Shown: in pieces, positions 47,875 to 58,636 of the stretch
Layout: the number at the start of each line of letters is the position of its first letter
How positions within the stretch are numbered: position 1 is the stretch's first letter
Assembly (NCBI GenBank): GCA_947179485.1
Contig: OX359245.1
Coordinates: forward strand, 49,525,067-49,589,066
Direction: 5' to 3'
Source: Allacma fusca
Taxonomy: Eukaryota; Arthropoda; Collembola; Symphypleona; Sminthuridae
DNA: 64,000 nt
Program-made: the position numbers and the translations under genes
Notes under the pieces: model-generated
Told to the model about the DNA's origin: nothing
Database searches by the model: none
The model's input: only the letters and a program-made list of their open reading frames with translations

Positions 47875-50382
47875 CAACGCTTTTTTATAAGCCATTCTCT
47901 CATGTGTATAAGATTACGAAATTAATTTTTCCCCTCAATTTAACCTTTCAAAACACGTGTCAGGATTGGAGGCACATGTAGTTATGAGTGGCGTGGAAGT
48001 TTGGCAATAAATTGAAAATCGGATTTCATTACTAGAAAAAATGGTACATGGAATAAAAAATAGGTAGCCTCTTCACAGCACTCACTTGCAAATTTAGGAA
48101 AAAACATGAATTATTTTTATAAACCTTCACAATTAACTTTAAACATTAATTTTACAAATAATTGTCTGAAAATTAAATTCAAGGGAAATTGTATCCGAAA
48201 TATTTTAGAGCTTCCACGCCGTTTGCAATAGTTAATTCGAAAATCGCCTTTCTCTTCTTCAGATTTAGAGTGGTTCATAAAGAATATTTTAAATGGGTTT
48301 GATAACACTGTGACCTAATAGTTATGGTACAGAAGTCGGCTTAGCGTCCAGCACCCTAAAAGAAGAATTTAAATGTAACGTTCGTAAATAGCCAAATGAA
48401 TTTCCATACGCTCAATTTCCGCCTGTGAGTTATTGAGAGCTCAAATAAAATTCTTAAAATAATAAAAATCCCTACAAAATGTCACATCTATGAGGTTTTA
48501 ACATTTGCCTAATTATTAATAATGCTGGAAATGCCCTTGTCACAGGATTTTCTACAAAGTGCCAAAATTCGTAAAAACATTCCCATTGAGAGGAAAACAA
48601 AATTTTGACAATATATCAAACCTAAGGTGAAAACGTACTTCGGAGGCGTTCCACAAAATAAAGTGCTTGTAATGTAAATTTTTTTGGAGAAATTTTAATA
48701 CCTTGGAAGACCTGTGGGAAAAGCCTGGGAGAAGTTGAGTGAAGCCCGATGAGCAATGATTATCGAAATTTAAGAGGAAAATGACTCGTGACAGAAAAAG
48801 GCTTTCCCATAATATATAAAAATATACATACATATCAAATTTATATAAGAAATTCGAAAAAGGGGGAAGGCTCATAATCTCGCAGCCATATTAGAAGACT
48901 GAGCCTTCCAGTTTTTAATCCCTTTAAAAAAAATCCAGCGAATGAGCTGTAGTACTGTATAACTATATGCAAGAGTGTGTGTGTCTGTGTCTGTGTGTTT
49001 GTATGTGTGTGTTTTGTGAGGAGAGGAAATAAGACAAGAGATCTAGGGAACAAGACCAATCGGGACAAAGTGCTACCACAATTTCCCCTCCACGCTCGTT
49101 GAGCATATTACAAGGAAGGACTACGAAATCCAATGGCTCTGTAATAATTGAGTTGTGAAAATAAGCGTCGGTCGGAGGAGACAGGAAGTGCTGTCAGTCA
49201 TAGCACGGACACTATAGACCCTCTCTCCTGTCCAAACCCTTTCCCTCTATAGTAGCCCTTTTTTTACATCAATACTATCAACCATCCCAAATTCAATAAT
49301 AGCACTTACACAACCAAACACACTTGCATACATACAGTATTGAATTCATTCAAAAAATATTCCCTCCTTCAATCCAACAATTCAACAACAATAGGGACAC
49401 CGGCAGGCTCCCCTCTATAAAAAGTAATTAAATTCTACCAAGTCATTATATCCCAGCTAATGAGACTCTCCTGTAAGAACTGTATCCACCAGGAACTTTT
49501 CTATTAAAATCCAAATAATAAAAATTCCCAATATAGTCAAACTTGGAAAAGAAAACAAAAGGACAAATCCAGCGTTGAAAAATCCAGGGTAATAATAAAA
49601 GTGAGAAAAATCAAAGGGAGTTGTAGGAATGTAAGAAAATTACACTTTTCTAATTAAACCAGACAAAATACACTAGTTCATATGTATGTATGGTGCTCAG
49701 GTATGTGAGCAATGCTAACTTTTGAGTAGGGTTTTGACTCAAGTGCGAAAATTCCTTGATTCCAAAACACTACATTCTTGTCCCACTTTCGGATTTTTCC
49801 TGCCTCCTCCAACTCAACATTGAGACTGTTTCACGTTCCGGACCCAAACTATTAATTCCCTCAAATGTTCCAGCCCGGGTAGGAAGTTAATGATATGGAA
49901 TAGGAGGAATTTTAAAGGAATTTTTATCATTCGACGCTCCTTCCATAGCCTTCACGTTCCTTATTATCACACTGGGAACAATGTATTTCAGTTTTTAATT
50001 TCCAAGTCCATAGTGACTCCAGGAAATTTCGTTTCTTATAGGTGTCTGCCATGTTTGGGCTTAAATTGGGAGTGTGTGTGTGTGAGGGAGCTAAAGTGCG
50101 TGTATCTACTAAAATTAAACGCACTTAAAAAATACTTCCTCAACCTCGGACACAAAACCTGCTACTAAAAAGATAGAATAAAAACAGGATCTGGAATTTT
50201 ATAAGATGGGAAGAACTTAGATTGCTTTAGTATTCCAACTAGAATTCGTAGATTTATGTACTGTAACGAATATTTTTTTCTTTTTATTTATCTCTTAATT
50301 GTAAAAATGTCAATTCGCATTAGAACCAGGATGTTTGGTTAGAAAATACAATAATTATTATTTTCTTAGCTTGTCAATTTTA
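47875..50382. other. Non-coding region with a (GT)n tract
   Basis: GGCGT motifs at about 47987 and 48213, in opposite orientations. (GT)n-rich tract at about 48975-49011. A 92-codon plus frame at 49890-50168 has no recognised domain and no clear splice pair. Confidence 0.4.
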
Positions 50383-50706
50383 TTAATGTACTCTTGAGAA
50401 ATTATCCCATGTTTGTTTTCCGGAATAAACTAATTGGTCCAGGTTACGGACGTACGGCTCAATAAAGGAGCGTTTGACAATTTTCTCAATAATCATTTCG
50501 TCCGCAGGGTTCATCCTTATTACTTTGATAATGCTAATGAGTTTATTGGCCGTTGATTTAGGTTGGATTTTTTCAGGCCTGACTGTTTTTTCTGGCGGCT
50601 CAAGACCGAGTTGACCTTTAATTTGTGGAATATTTTCTTTCCCGTCTAACGTAGAATGTAGAGTAAAATTTAGTCTAATTTGCCCTTTTAATTCTCGCCG
50701 CCAATT
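50383..50706 (-). CDS. Candidate terminal exon, unknown protein
   Basis: On the minus strand a textbook acceptor (CTTCTTCCTTACTCCTGCAG, pyrimidine tract plus CAG) is followed by 107 open codons and a TAA that overlaps an AATAAA word (TTAATAAAAT), a possible polyadenylation signal. The peptide starts NWRRELKGQIRLNFTLHST and ends with a helix-prone, charged segment (ADEMIIEKIVKRSFIEPYVR). The composition is balanced and unlike the AT-rich background translation. The exon enters at phase 0. No upstream partner is established; the minus-strand candidate at 55,865 has an incompatible phase. No family is recognised. Confidence 0.45.
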   Translation of the reverse strand, partial: NWRRELKGQIRLNFTLHSTLDGKENIPQIKGQLGLEPPEKTVRPEKIQPKSTANKLISIIKVIRMNPADEMIIEKIVKRSFIEPYVRNLDQLVYSGKQTWDNFSRVH

Positions 50707-53700
50707 CTGCAGGAGTAAGGAAGAAGGAGGATTGACGGATTGACGCAAGCATTAGCTACAGGCTCCGTATGACGATTGCAGTATTGTACGGAACGTTCCT
50801 GCGTATGCACACAATGACAGGCACTCCAGATTGTGAGGGGAGAGATTTATAATTTCCTGACTGGAGTGAGAATGACAAGTTTCCCGAAGAGGGCTGATTG
50901 ACTCTGTCACAGAAATGAATTTGTCATTGTAAACTAATTGGGAAACTAAAGCCTGGTTCTGGGAATGGGTGAAAAATTCAGATTCTGTCGGCTAATAATA
51001 AAATCTCTTGTATCTGTATATACTTATATAGCGAAAGATTGTACTGTATATACGTCCCCAAGCCGTATTTGGACTATAGAAAAGTTTGAGTTAAGAGCTG
51101 TAAGCCCAATTGAGAGTATCTCTCTCTTAATTTAGGAGAAACCCGTCCGTGACTTTTGTTCAGCAAGCTCCTACCCCTCAATCCACAGACTCACAAAAGA
51201 CGTGAAAATCCCTGGGATTCTGACAATGAGACCAAGGAAATAAACAACAGTAAATTATTTTATGGGATCATAAATGCACACAATTTTACAATATTTTCTA
51301 CAAATCCAGATCATTGGAGAATCTTCCCCATCACCGCAAGGCCCCGCGACAGCAAGTCTGTCGTTACATTTTAATCCCAGATTTTATTACTTTTTAAAAA
51401 GAACAGAGCAGAGGCTCGCTCTTTACAAAGACCTTCATCAATTTGTCTCAATTTACCCCTCCAGTGGAAATTCTCTTATAAGGGAAGGCCTTCTACAGGG
51501 AAGCTGGACTCTGTCCACGTACACATTGGACTTTATAGATGTGTGTGTGTGTGTGTGTGTGTTGTAAGTGGGCGTTGTAGATACTGTAAATCAGTGGATT
51601 TTATTTGGGTAAATTTTTTTCACAAATTTTGAGCTCACTAGTAATATATTCCCCTTATGTTTTCCAAAGGGAAGGTTCAAAGGAGTCATAAACTCATAAA
51701 ATTCACGTCCAACGTATTATGGCAAATAGGACCGGAGTTTAAGAGGGCTTTATAAGATCTGAGTTTTTATTTTCCTGTGAAACATTGACTTAGAAAGCTC
51801 CCTGCCTGTATGTGCATATACAATGTGCACCTATAAGTTTCTGTGTGTGTGTGTACGTAACATGGTGGAGGCGCCTTATGCTATAGTTCTCCTTTGATGA
51901 CCAATGTTTCTACATATAAGCTCAATGAGCCCCGTAAGTTGTAAACAATCCATGTTTTACTCTCCACTCGTTTTATTAGACTATACGGAGAACTAATAAC
52001 TACTAGCTCCTTGTACACTCATTCAGAGGACATTGCTTACTTAGGGTGTCATAAGGGAGGGCTAGGGCTTGTTAGCTCTGGTAAAAGGAATGCCCTCGAA
52101 AGTTAACACGTTTTCAAATAAATTGTGAGAATTTGTGTTTTTTCTCTTGAATTTCCCTCCTTGTAATTTCCAGGCCACTTCTGCTACTTGCACTCTACGT
52201 TTGCTCTAGTTAGATTAACTGTGGCCGCTATCTACTACTGCATTCTTTGCTGTACAGTTTGTTCAGAACAGAGTCTCAGCTTACCCCATAATTGTACCCT
52301 GACCCCGTTAACGCTCCTTGAAATCCCAAGGTTTCCATATGGCACTAAATACGAATAGTGTTATATGTAATTAATTATATTTCCGATGCAAAAAAAACTC
52401 TTTTTTAAGGAACTCTCTTATATTCACAGCTCAGAGTATATTTATCTACGTTGTTTAGTACAGGGCTTGTGTGCCCTATCCAGATATTTAGCGCCTTAAA
52501 AATTTGACTCACCTAACTTTTATAAAAGGGCTCCGTTTCAAAATAGATTTTTGGGGTACTCTGAGACCCACTTAAAACCATAGGTTGAACATGCTATTTT
52601 AGGGTTATTGTCTATAGAACTGCTCGGAGCATGTGCCTTGCTTGAGTGTTGAGTTGTAAAAAGGGAATGTATCGATGATTTTACTGTGAGTAAATGTTCC
52701 CATTAATATTCATTTGTTCGGAATTAGATTACAAGGACCGCTTCGGACGAGAGGTGTCGGACCCTTTGAGTTTTCCAGTAGCACGTGTTTTATTGTTCGA
52801 ATGTGCCCGAGTCCAGGTCATAAATTTGTACACAATTGTAACCCCGTTTGTCGCAACGTATAGGATTTCAGTACATTGTCCAGGAGTATTTGAGTCAAAT
52901 TTAATACTATTTTTGATACTCAAATACAGATACAAAAGTACGCCAGATTTTGTTTCAAAAGCTTGGACGTACTTTGTCAATCATATTTGAAGAAAAAAAT
53001 AGAAGGTTAAGGCTAGCGGCTCCTTTGACTTTGTATTTTGGCACACAATGTTTTCCTTATAACTTAAGTGTTTAATTGCTTGTAACGTATTTTTTTACAA
53101 GGAGGAAATGCAACTGCAGCAGTAAAATTGGTATAGTACGCTCATGAGTATATTTTTACACAAGGTAAGGTTTTCACATGTCTGCGGGGTGGATGGATGT
53201 TTTGCATGTGGGATTCCTATATGGTAATAGATATGCAGTTTGTAATGTCAAGTGTGTTGGTCCAATGCTGGATTTGACATGGTATAGTGGGGGGTTGAGT
53301 ATTTTGTAGAAAGAACTTGAAGACATGACCAAAAAATAAGAGGGCAATGTAAACTGAGCGGGGACGATGTTACCGTCGAAGATTTTATGTGGTAATAATT
53401 TGGTGGATTTAAGTTGATTTTATGCAAACGAGCAGTATATTCTGAGTCGTAATAATAATAACAAGGATCACGTTCGTTCCGAGTCTCTTAACACAAAAAC
53501 TTACCTTGTATAGAATGCTGTATGTGCAAGTTTTGGGGATGTACTTAGGTTTGAGCCATAGCTTCAAAAACTCAGGAGGTTTTATATAGGGAGAAAATTT
53601 ATGTAAGGAAAAATTGTGAGGAGGAAATGTATCTCTTGAAAGTGAGCACAGACAGAGATGCAACACACACAGGTAATCCCAGAATGAGTAAATGTACGGT

Positions 53701-55502
53701 TTTATGATGAGCCTTCATGGCAATTCAAGTTAAAACAATCTTTGTTTTTGACGTTGACATCTGACCTCACAAGCAAGCCCAAAATTTACCTCACGAACCA
53801 GATATTATGTATGAGGTTGGATTCTGCGTGGCCCTTATGTAAAAGCAGGGCTGGGACGTCTGGCAAGGCAAGGCTTGGGAGAGATGGTCTTGTGCATAAC
53901 AAGTCAAGTAATTCATATTCATGGGCTCTTTGAACATGGATCTTGATGGTGAGGGAAGGATGAGGATGAAGATGAGACTCATCTCTGTGAGTAGATATGT
54001 ATATGTGAAGAATTTCCAAATCAACAACAAATAGAAAATAACTTTCTGGTTTTAACCTTTTATTCAGAGACTGTCCGAGGCTTTCATCATTATTCTGACT
54101 TGAGTTTATTTGGTGTGTGTGTGTGTCTGTGTGTACATGGGAATTTTTTGATGATGAGATGATGAACGTATCCCGTTGGTCCTTCCCACTTCCCTCGTGG
54201 GTTAAATCTTCAGTGAGATGTGTTTTATTTTGAGGCGTACACTCGTACGTTTTTGTGGCATGTGCTTGGACAGGGGTACACATTTTTAATGGACAATGTA
54301 TACATTTTGTGGGACGTTTCTTGAATAAATTTTGTTATGTCAACTTATGATTTTTCTGTGGAGACATGTTTTTTCATTTACTTGTGGAAATCTTTATTAC
54401 TTTTGGGAAACGTTTTTAAATTCGACGCCATACAATTTTTAATCCGGGATATCCCTGTGTATTATTTAGATAAATAGTTGGGATGCTTTCTTCAGAATGA
54501 ATTTCTGTTCTCAAAATGCAGGGTGGCGTTAAACAATGAATTAAATTTTGTACTGCAAAAATATAAATGATTCGTATGATTTGAGCAAAGCCTCCTCATT
54601 TAATACATTTTGGTTCATATGTCCGTGTGTTAACTGTCCTTTCGGTTATATGCATGTGGTGTTAGCGAGATCGGGATCAAAATCGAAATTTTCTAATCGA
54701 ATTTCATGCAGCAAGCACACATTTTTTACCCAAATTTTATGCCTGTAATGGACTGCAATTTCCCATCAGAAGTCTCAAATTTCTAGCTAAATTTTAAGTT
54801 CTAGACTTAACTTTTCCACTAAATTGTGCCTAAATTTGAAATCCTGAATTAAGATTTGAATCTAGATTTTAAGTACAAAATTGAAATGGTTTCCCTAAAT
54901 TCCAAACCCCACATTTGCATTCTCAGCTGAAATTTTAAGCAAGAAATTAAAATTTGATGCCTAAATTTGAAGGCCAAATTTTAAGTTTTGTCCTAAATTT
55001 GTACCCCAAATTTTAAGTTTTGTTCCTAAATTTTAAGCCTAACATTGAAATGAAATTTTAAGTCCTAAATTAAAATTTTGCTATTACATTTTATGTCCCA
55101 AATTTAAAAAATTTGCATTAAATTTTAAGTCCCAAATTTTAAAAAAATCCCCTTAATTGTAAACCCCAAATTTAAAAAATTGCCCCTAAATTTTAAACCC
55201 TGTAATTAAATTCTGGACCGAAATTTTAAGGCCTACATTTAAATGTTGCCAAACATTTCATGCCCAAAAACCGTCTTTACACCAAAATTTGCAGCGACAA
55301 ATGTCAATTGTTTTGCAAACTATCCTCAAGGAAATTTTAGCCTGAATATCGATCATGCCCCAATATCCGAGTATTTCATGGTGTCGTTATAACATCCACT
55401 CCATAAAGAAATCCTTAAGAAAATCATTCCAAAAGACAAAAACATTCCAACTGTCCCAACCTTATTGCTCGAACTCTGAAACCATCCCTCATTGTAAGTC
55501 AG
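50707..55502. other. Mostly non-coding; long open frame near 54 kb unproven
   Basis: Includes (GT)n at 51541-51562 and about 54111-54134. A minus-strand frame at 53786-54283 is the longest in the window (165 codons) but crosses the GT repeat and is His/Thr-rich because of it. GGCGT motifs lie at 54425 (reverse) and 54522 (forward). A degenerate repeat occupies 54780-55260 (listed separately). Confidence 0.35.
54780..55260 (+). repeat. Degenerate AT-rich repeat patch
   Basis: Words of the type CCTAAATTTTAAGT and CCCAAATTTAAAA recur about every 18-30 bases without a fixed period. Probably a decayed tandem repeat. Confidence 0.55.
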
Positions 55503-55610
55503 TCCAAGATAAAATTTTGTATATGCAAAGTAAAAATAATTCATTTGGCTGGAAGCGTACAACTGAACATCCGTTTGTCAAAGAAGAATGTTTTCCAAGA
55601 CGCTGCCCAG
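55503..55610 (+). CDS. Candidate internal exon, Cys-containing peptide
   Basis: Ends at a strong donor, CCCAG|GTGAGT. The likely acceptor is CATTGTAAGTCAG at 55502, after a pyrimidine-rich patch (CCATCCCTC); the open frame actually runs back to 55355, so an earlier boundary is possible. The peptide ends KRTTEHPFVKEECFPRRCP, basic with two Cys. Exit phase is one base, exactly what the exon at 58,212 needs (G + GA = Gly). This supports a gene running 55.5 to 58.6 kb on the plus strand. No family is recognised. Confidence 0.35.
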
Positions 55611-55864
55611 GTGAGTCCTACACTATACATCAAGCCCCATCCAAATCCACACAGTCCCATTCCATCCTCATAATTATACAAGCAACCTCACATAAGAAAT
55701 TTATATTACAGGAACATCCTCCTTAAAACAAACTCCAAGAAAAAAATCCTCATTCACAGGAGATTACACAAGTGGTAGTGGTCAAAAGCTGAAGGATCTC
55801 CTCCTCCTACTCCTCCGCAATAAATAAATATATAAGTAACTAAACCTACTAAAATCCTATTTAC

Positions 55865-56051
55865 TTTTCGACCCCATCACACATTGCTCTCCCATGTATG
55901 AAAATTCCGTCTGGGCAGCCCTTCCTATACCAGCGTCCTCAGACACGTACAAATAATGGCCTATCTCCTCATCGAATAAAACTAACAAGCTTTTGTCTCC
56001 CATCATGATTACTCTGTGTCTTACAAAATAATAAACCCCGCTATAAACTCC
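55865..56051 (-). CDS. Candidate internal exon on the minus strand, unknown
   Basis: An acceptor with a long pyrimidine run (TTTTTTTTCTTTTGAG) precedes 56051 and a donor-like CGAAAA|GTAAAT follows 55865. The frame is open throughout, with protein-like content: GDKSLLVLFDEEIGHYLYVS and EDAGIGRAAQTEFSYMGEQC. It would sit in an intron of the plus-strand candidate gene if both are real. Exit phase one does not match the minus-strand exon at 50,706. No family is recognised. Confidence 0.3.
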
Positions 56052-56968
56052 CTCAAAAGAAAAAAAAACTCTCAATTTACATACACCCCTTGTATTTTAC
56101 CTCACGGTCCACAAAACCCCCCCAAAAAAATTATGGACGCTGAAGGGAGAAACGTTGGAGGAACTGTAAAGACCAGATACGCATCTTTCTCCATGTTTAA
56201 CACGTTTAGTAGCATTTACTTTGACGTCTAACATTATATTACACTTGCTAGTACATCATTTTATGGCCCCAGCCCCGTACACACACTTTCACAGTCAATG
56301 CTACCCAGTCCTGGGCCTCTAGCACAAAAATTCTCACCTTGCCCCAAAAACACAAATATTCTCATCGCACCCCAAAATCTTCCCATAAATTTCCCCGAAA
56401 AACATAAACATTTCCTCAAAATTTTAATTTCCCCAAAAATACTTTATTTTTTACCAGAAAGTCTCTATCATATTGCTAGAGCTCCTTGTGTTGTAAATGC
56501 ATTCCTAATTTTTACCCACAATTAAGAACTGTAACAAATTCGGGGATGACTGTTCAACACTGGTGTTAAAAATCCAAGCCTGGCTTAGCATTGTTTTAAA
56601 TGAGGATTTGGGGAGCTATTTTTGGTACAATGGTAGGAATGCTTTTAAAGCGTTTTTTACAGCCCGAGCCCACTGTACACTAATTACGACAGTTGTACAC
56701 AGTGGGTTATGCAACTCTCAAGAATTTTTATGGTATATGCAGAGTCCAGTGCACAGTCCACTATTAAATTGAGCGTGGGCAGATGCTGACTGAGAAGACT
56801 CGGATAAGACGCAGAGTGTACAGGAATCCTGCCATTAAAAATTTGTAACGTCGTAATCACTTGTGAAATTCACTCAAGCTCAATGTGTACTACGTCCGAT
56901 GGGGAAACCTGATTAGGGGAGACAGTGCGCACTGTACATGCACATAGGGATTGGAATGAACCTGAACA
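56052..56968. other. Non-coding region
   Basis: Weak plus frames at 56016-56231, 56298-56525 and 56563-56772 lack support. Nothing else seen. Confidence 0.4.
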
Positions 56969-57172
56969 TACAGTCCGAGCTTACTTCAAAAGATGCGTTT
57001 TTCAAAGGAGAATCTTTGGGGCTAAAAATTTTGAATTTTTGTATAAATGTTTTCCATAAAAAAATTTTACAGGGTGTTAATTCCTAAAATTTTTGGATTT
57101 TTTTGTATTCCTATAGACTCAATCCGTACTGCACTTTTTATAGGGGGATTTTTATAAAGAGAAGAGACTGTA
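56969..57172. mobile_element. Pogo/Tigger-like MITE with TA flanks
   Basis: The left end is TACAGTCCGAGCTTACTTCA and the reverse complement of the right end is TACAGTCTCTTCTCTTTATA. TACAGTC is shared at both ends and TA flanks the element. 204 bp with no coding frame. It lies in the presumed intron between the candidate exons at 55.6 and 58.2 kb. Confidence 0.65.
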
Positions 57173-58211
57173 GCCTTGACTGTATATGACTGCAGTAGCT
57201 ACTCTGTATTCTTTAGGAATAGCTCCCATCACCACGTCGAATAATAATGAGCTCTGGTTTCCCATTCAAAATCCAAATGTCTAACTCTGGCTTCAAGAAT
57301 CTCTGTGTATGTTTTTAGATATAAAATTATCAGGAATTATTATTACATTGTCCATTATTTGAAGCATGGTAGATTTTTATTGCACTGTAGTTGACTCCCT
57401 ATCTAATATGTGATTAAACAAATAACAGAAGCTTGTTCCCTAATCATATGAATTTGATGGGGGAAAAAATTCAGGCTTTCAATTATTAGTCGTCTTTTTT
57501 ATGGCTGGTTAAGCTACAGTATGTATAATTCTATATCAAGTTTTTTATACCCTATATTTACGTAGGTTGTGAAAAAAAATTATTACATGTGGAATAAAAT
57601 ATCCCTAGAAATTAGGATTTAATTTTAGGTTGATGGGAACCTTGACGCTGTAGTAATAAAATTAAAGGGAGAGCGAATTTTTATTTTTGGGATGGGAAAC
57701 AAATTTGAACTTTTTATTGGGGCTTTATTTAAATCACATTTTTAACAACAATACTAAAAATTAGGTATCCTTACATACACACAAATACCTCATGAAAACA
57801 CCAAACGGGATAAAATGAATGAATGGCGTTAAGTTTAAAATTTATTTTATAATTCTTATTTTGGGAGTATCATTTGAAACTCATTCTTCAAAAATGACAA
57901 ATAATAAATAAAATGCTAAATCGAATCACACACTTTTATTACAATTAAAATTAAAACAAATTTGCCAATTTACATTGATTGATTTTTATGATCTAACCAA
58001 AATCATACGGTATTATGGGAAAACATATTCCAAACGGCGTTAAACTTACACAATTTTTTGGACACATTTAAAACGTATTTTGAGAAGCTGTCCCCTAATT
58101 AAAAATTGGACTTCATATCTAATTTAATAAATTTGAGGCTTGTGACCAGTCCTCATATAAAAGGACCTCACCTTTGATTCCCCTACAAAACCCATACTTT
58201 GATCCCTATAG
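57173..58211. other. Presumed intronic or non-coding DNA
   Basis: AT-rich; two GGCGT motifs in the same orientation near 57826 and 58035. The stretch just before 58,212 forms the acceptor of the next candidate exon. Confidence 0.4.
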
Positions 58212-58353
58212 GAAGGGCAATGTATCCGGATGACTCACTCATCAAGAATGATCCCATAATTTTTATGAAAGCTCTCTACCCAAAGCGCGTGAGGTACTCC
58301 CAGAGTGTCATTCTGCCTATGAGCAATTCAATTCCAGAGAAATGCTCATATAT
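58212..58353 (+). CDS. Candidate penultimate exon of an unknown Cys-rich protein
   Basis: A 142-base segment lies between the acceptor TACTTTGATCCCTATAG and the donor ATAT|GTACGT. It enters with two codon bases and leaves with two. The peptide begins RAMYPDDSLIKNDPIIFMKA, continues with LYPKRVRYSQSVILP, and has a Cys shortly before the donor. The 156-bp downstream intron ends in an excellent acceptor, and splicing keeps the frame (AT + A = Ile). Codon content is less AT-biased than the flanks. The Cys pattern suggests a secreted, disulfide-bonded protein, but I could not match it to a known cystine-knot or growth-factor family. Confidence 0.45.
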
Positions 58354-58509
58354 GTACGTCCATGTATCCTTATGCATATAATAAGTACTCCCAAGGATTT
58401 TGATACACAGTATAGACAATGGAGATTTAAATCGGAAAGAGTTGTCATCGTTGGCATCGGATACAGCAACTCAATCCTTTTTTTTCTGCCCTCTCCATGA
58501 CTCACCCAG

Positions 58510-58636
58510 ATGTCAGTTCCGTGAGGAGTGTATCATTGGAGGAGATCAATCTCTGACATTGATGACCAGCACCCATTACATGCAAGAGCCTCTCGTCCTC
58601 ACCTCTTGTCCCGTATGTCCTGGGAATTTACAGTAG
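58510..58636 (+). CDS. Candidate terminal exon of the same Cys-rich protein
   Basis: Preceded by a strong acceptor (TTTTTTTTCTGCCCTCTCCA then TGACTCACCCAG). It reads 42 codons to TAG: CQFREECIIGGDQSLTLMTS in the first half, then an ending with LTSCPVCPGNLQ. After joining to the previous exon the Cys spacing is C-x3-C-x5-C-...-C-x2-C, and with the exon at 55,503 there would be seven Cys. No AATAAA lies close to the stop; ATTAAA occurs near 58,813. Start and signal peptide of the gene are not located. The combined reading is inference from splice words and phase. Confidence 0.48.

Noticed and set aside
53786-54283. Longest open frame of the window, 165 codons on the minus strand
   Set aside because: It runs through a GT microsatellite, is His/Thr-rich because of it, has no recognised domain, and an overlapping plus frame is also open. 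No clear splice pair.
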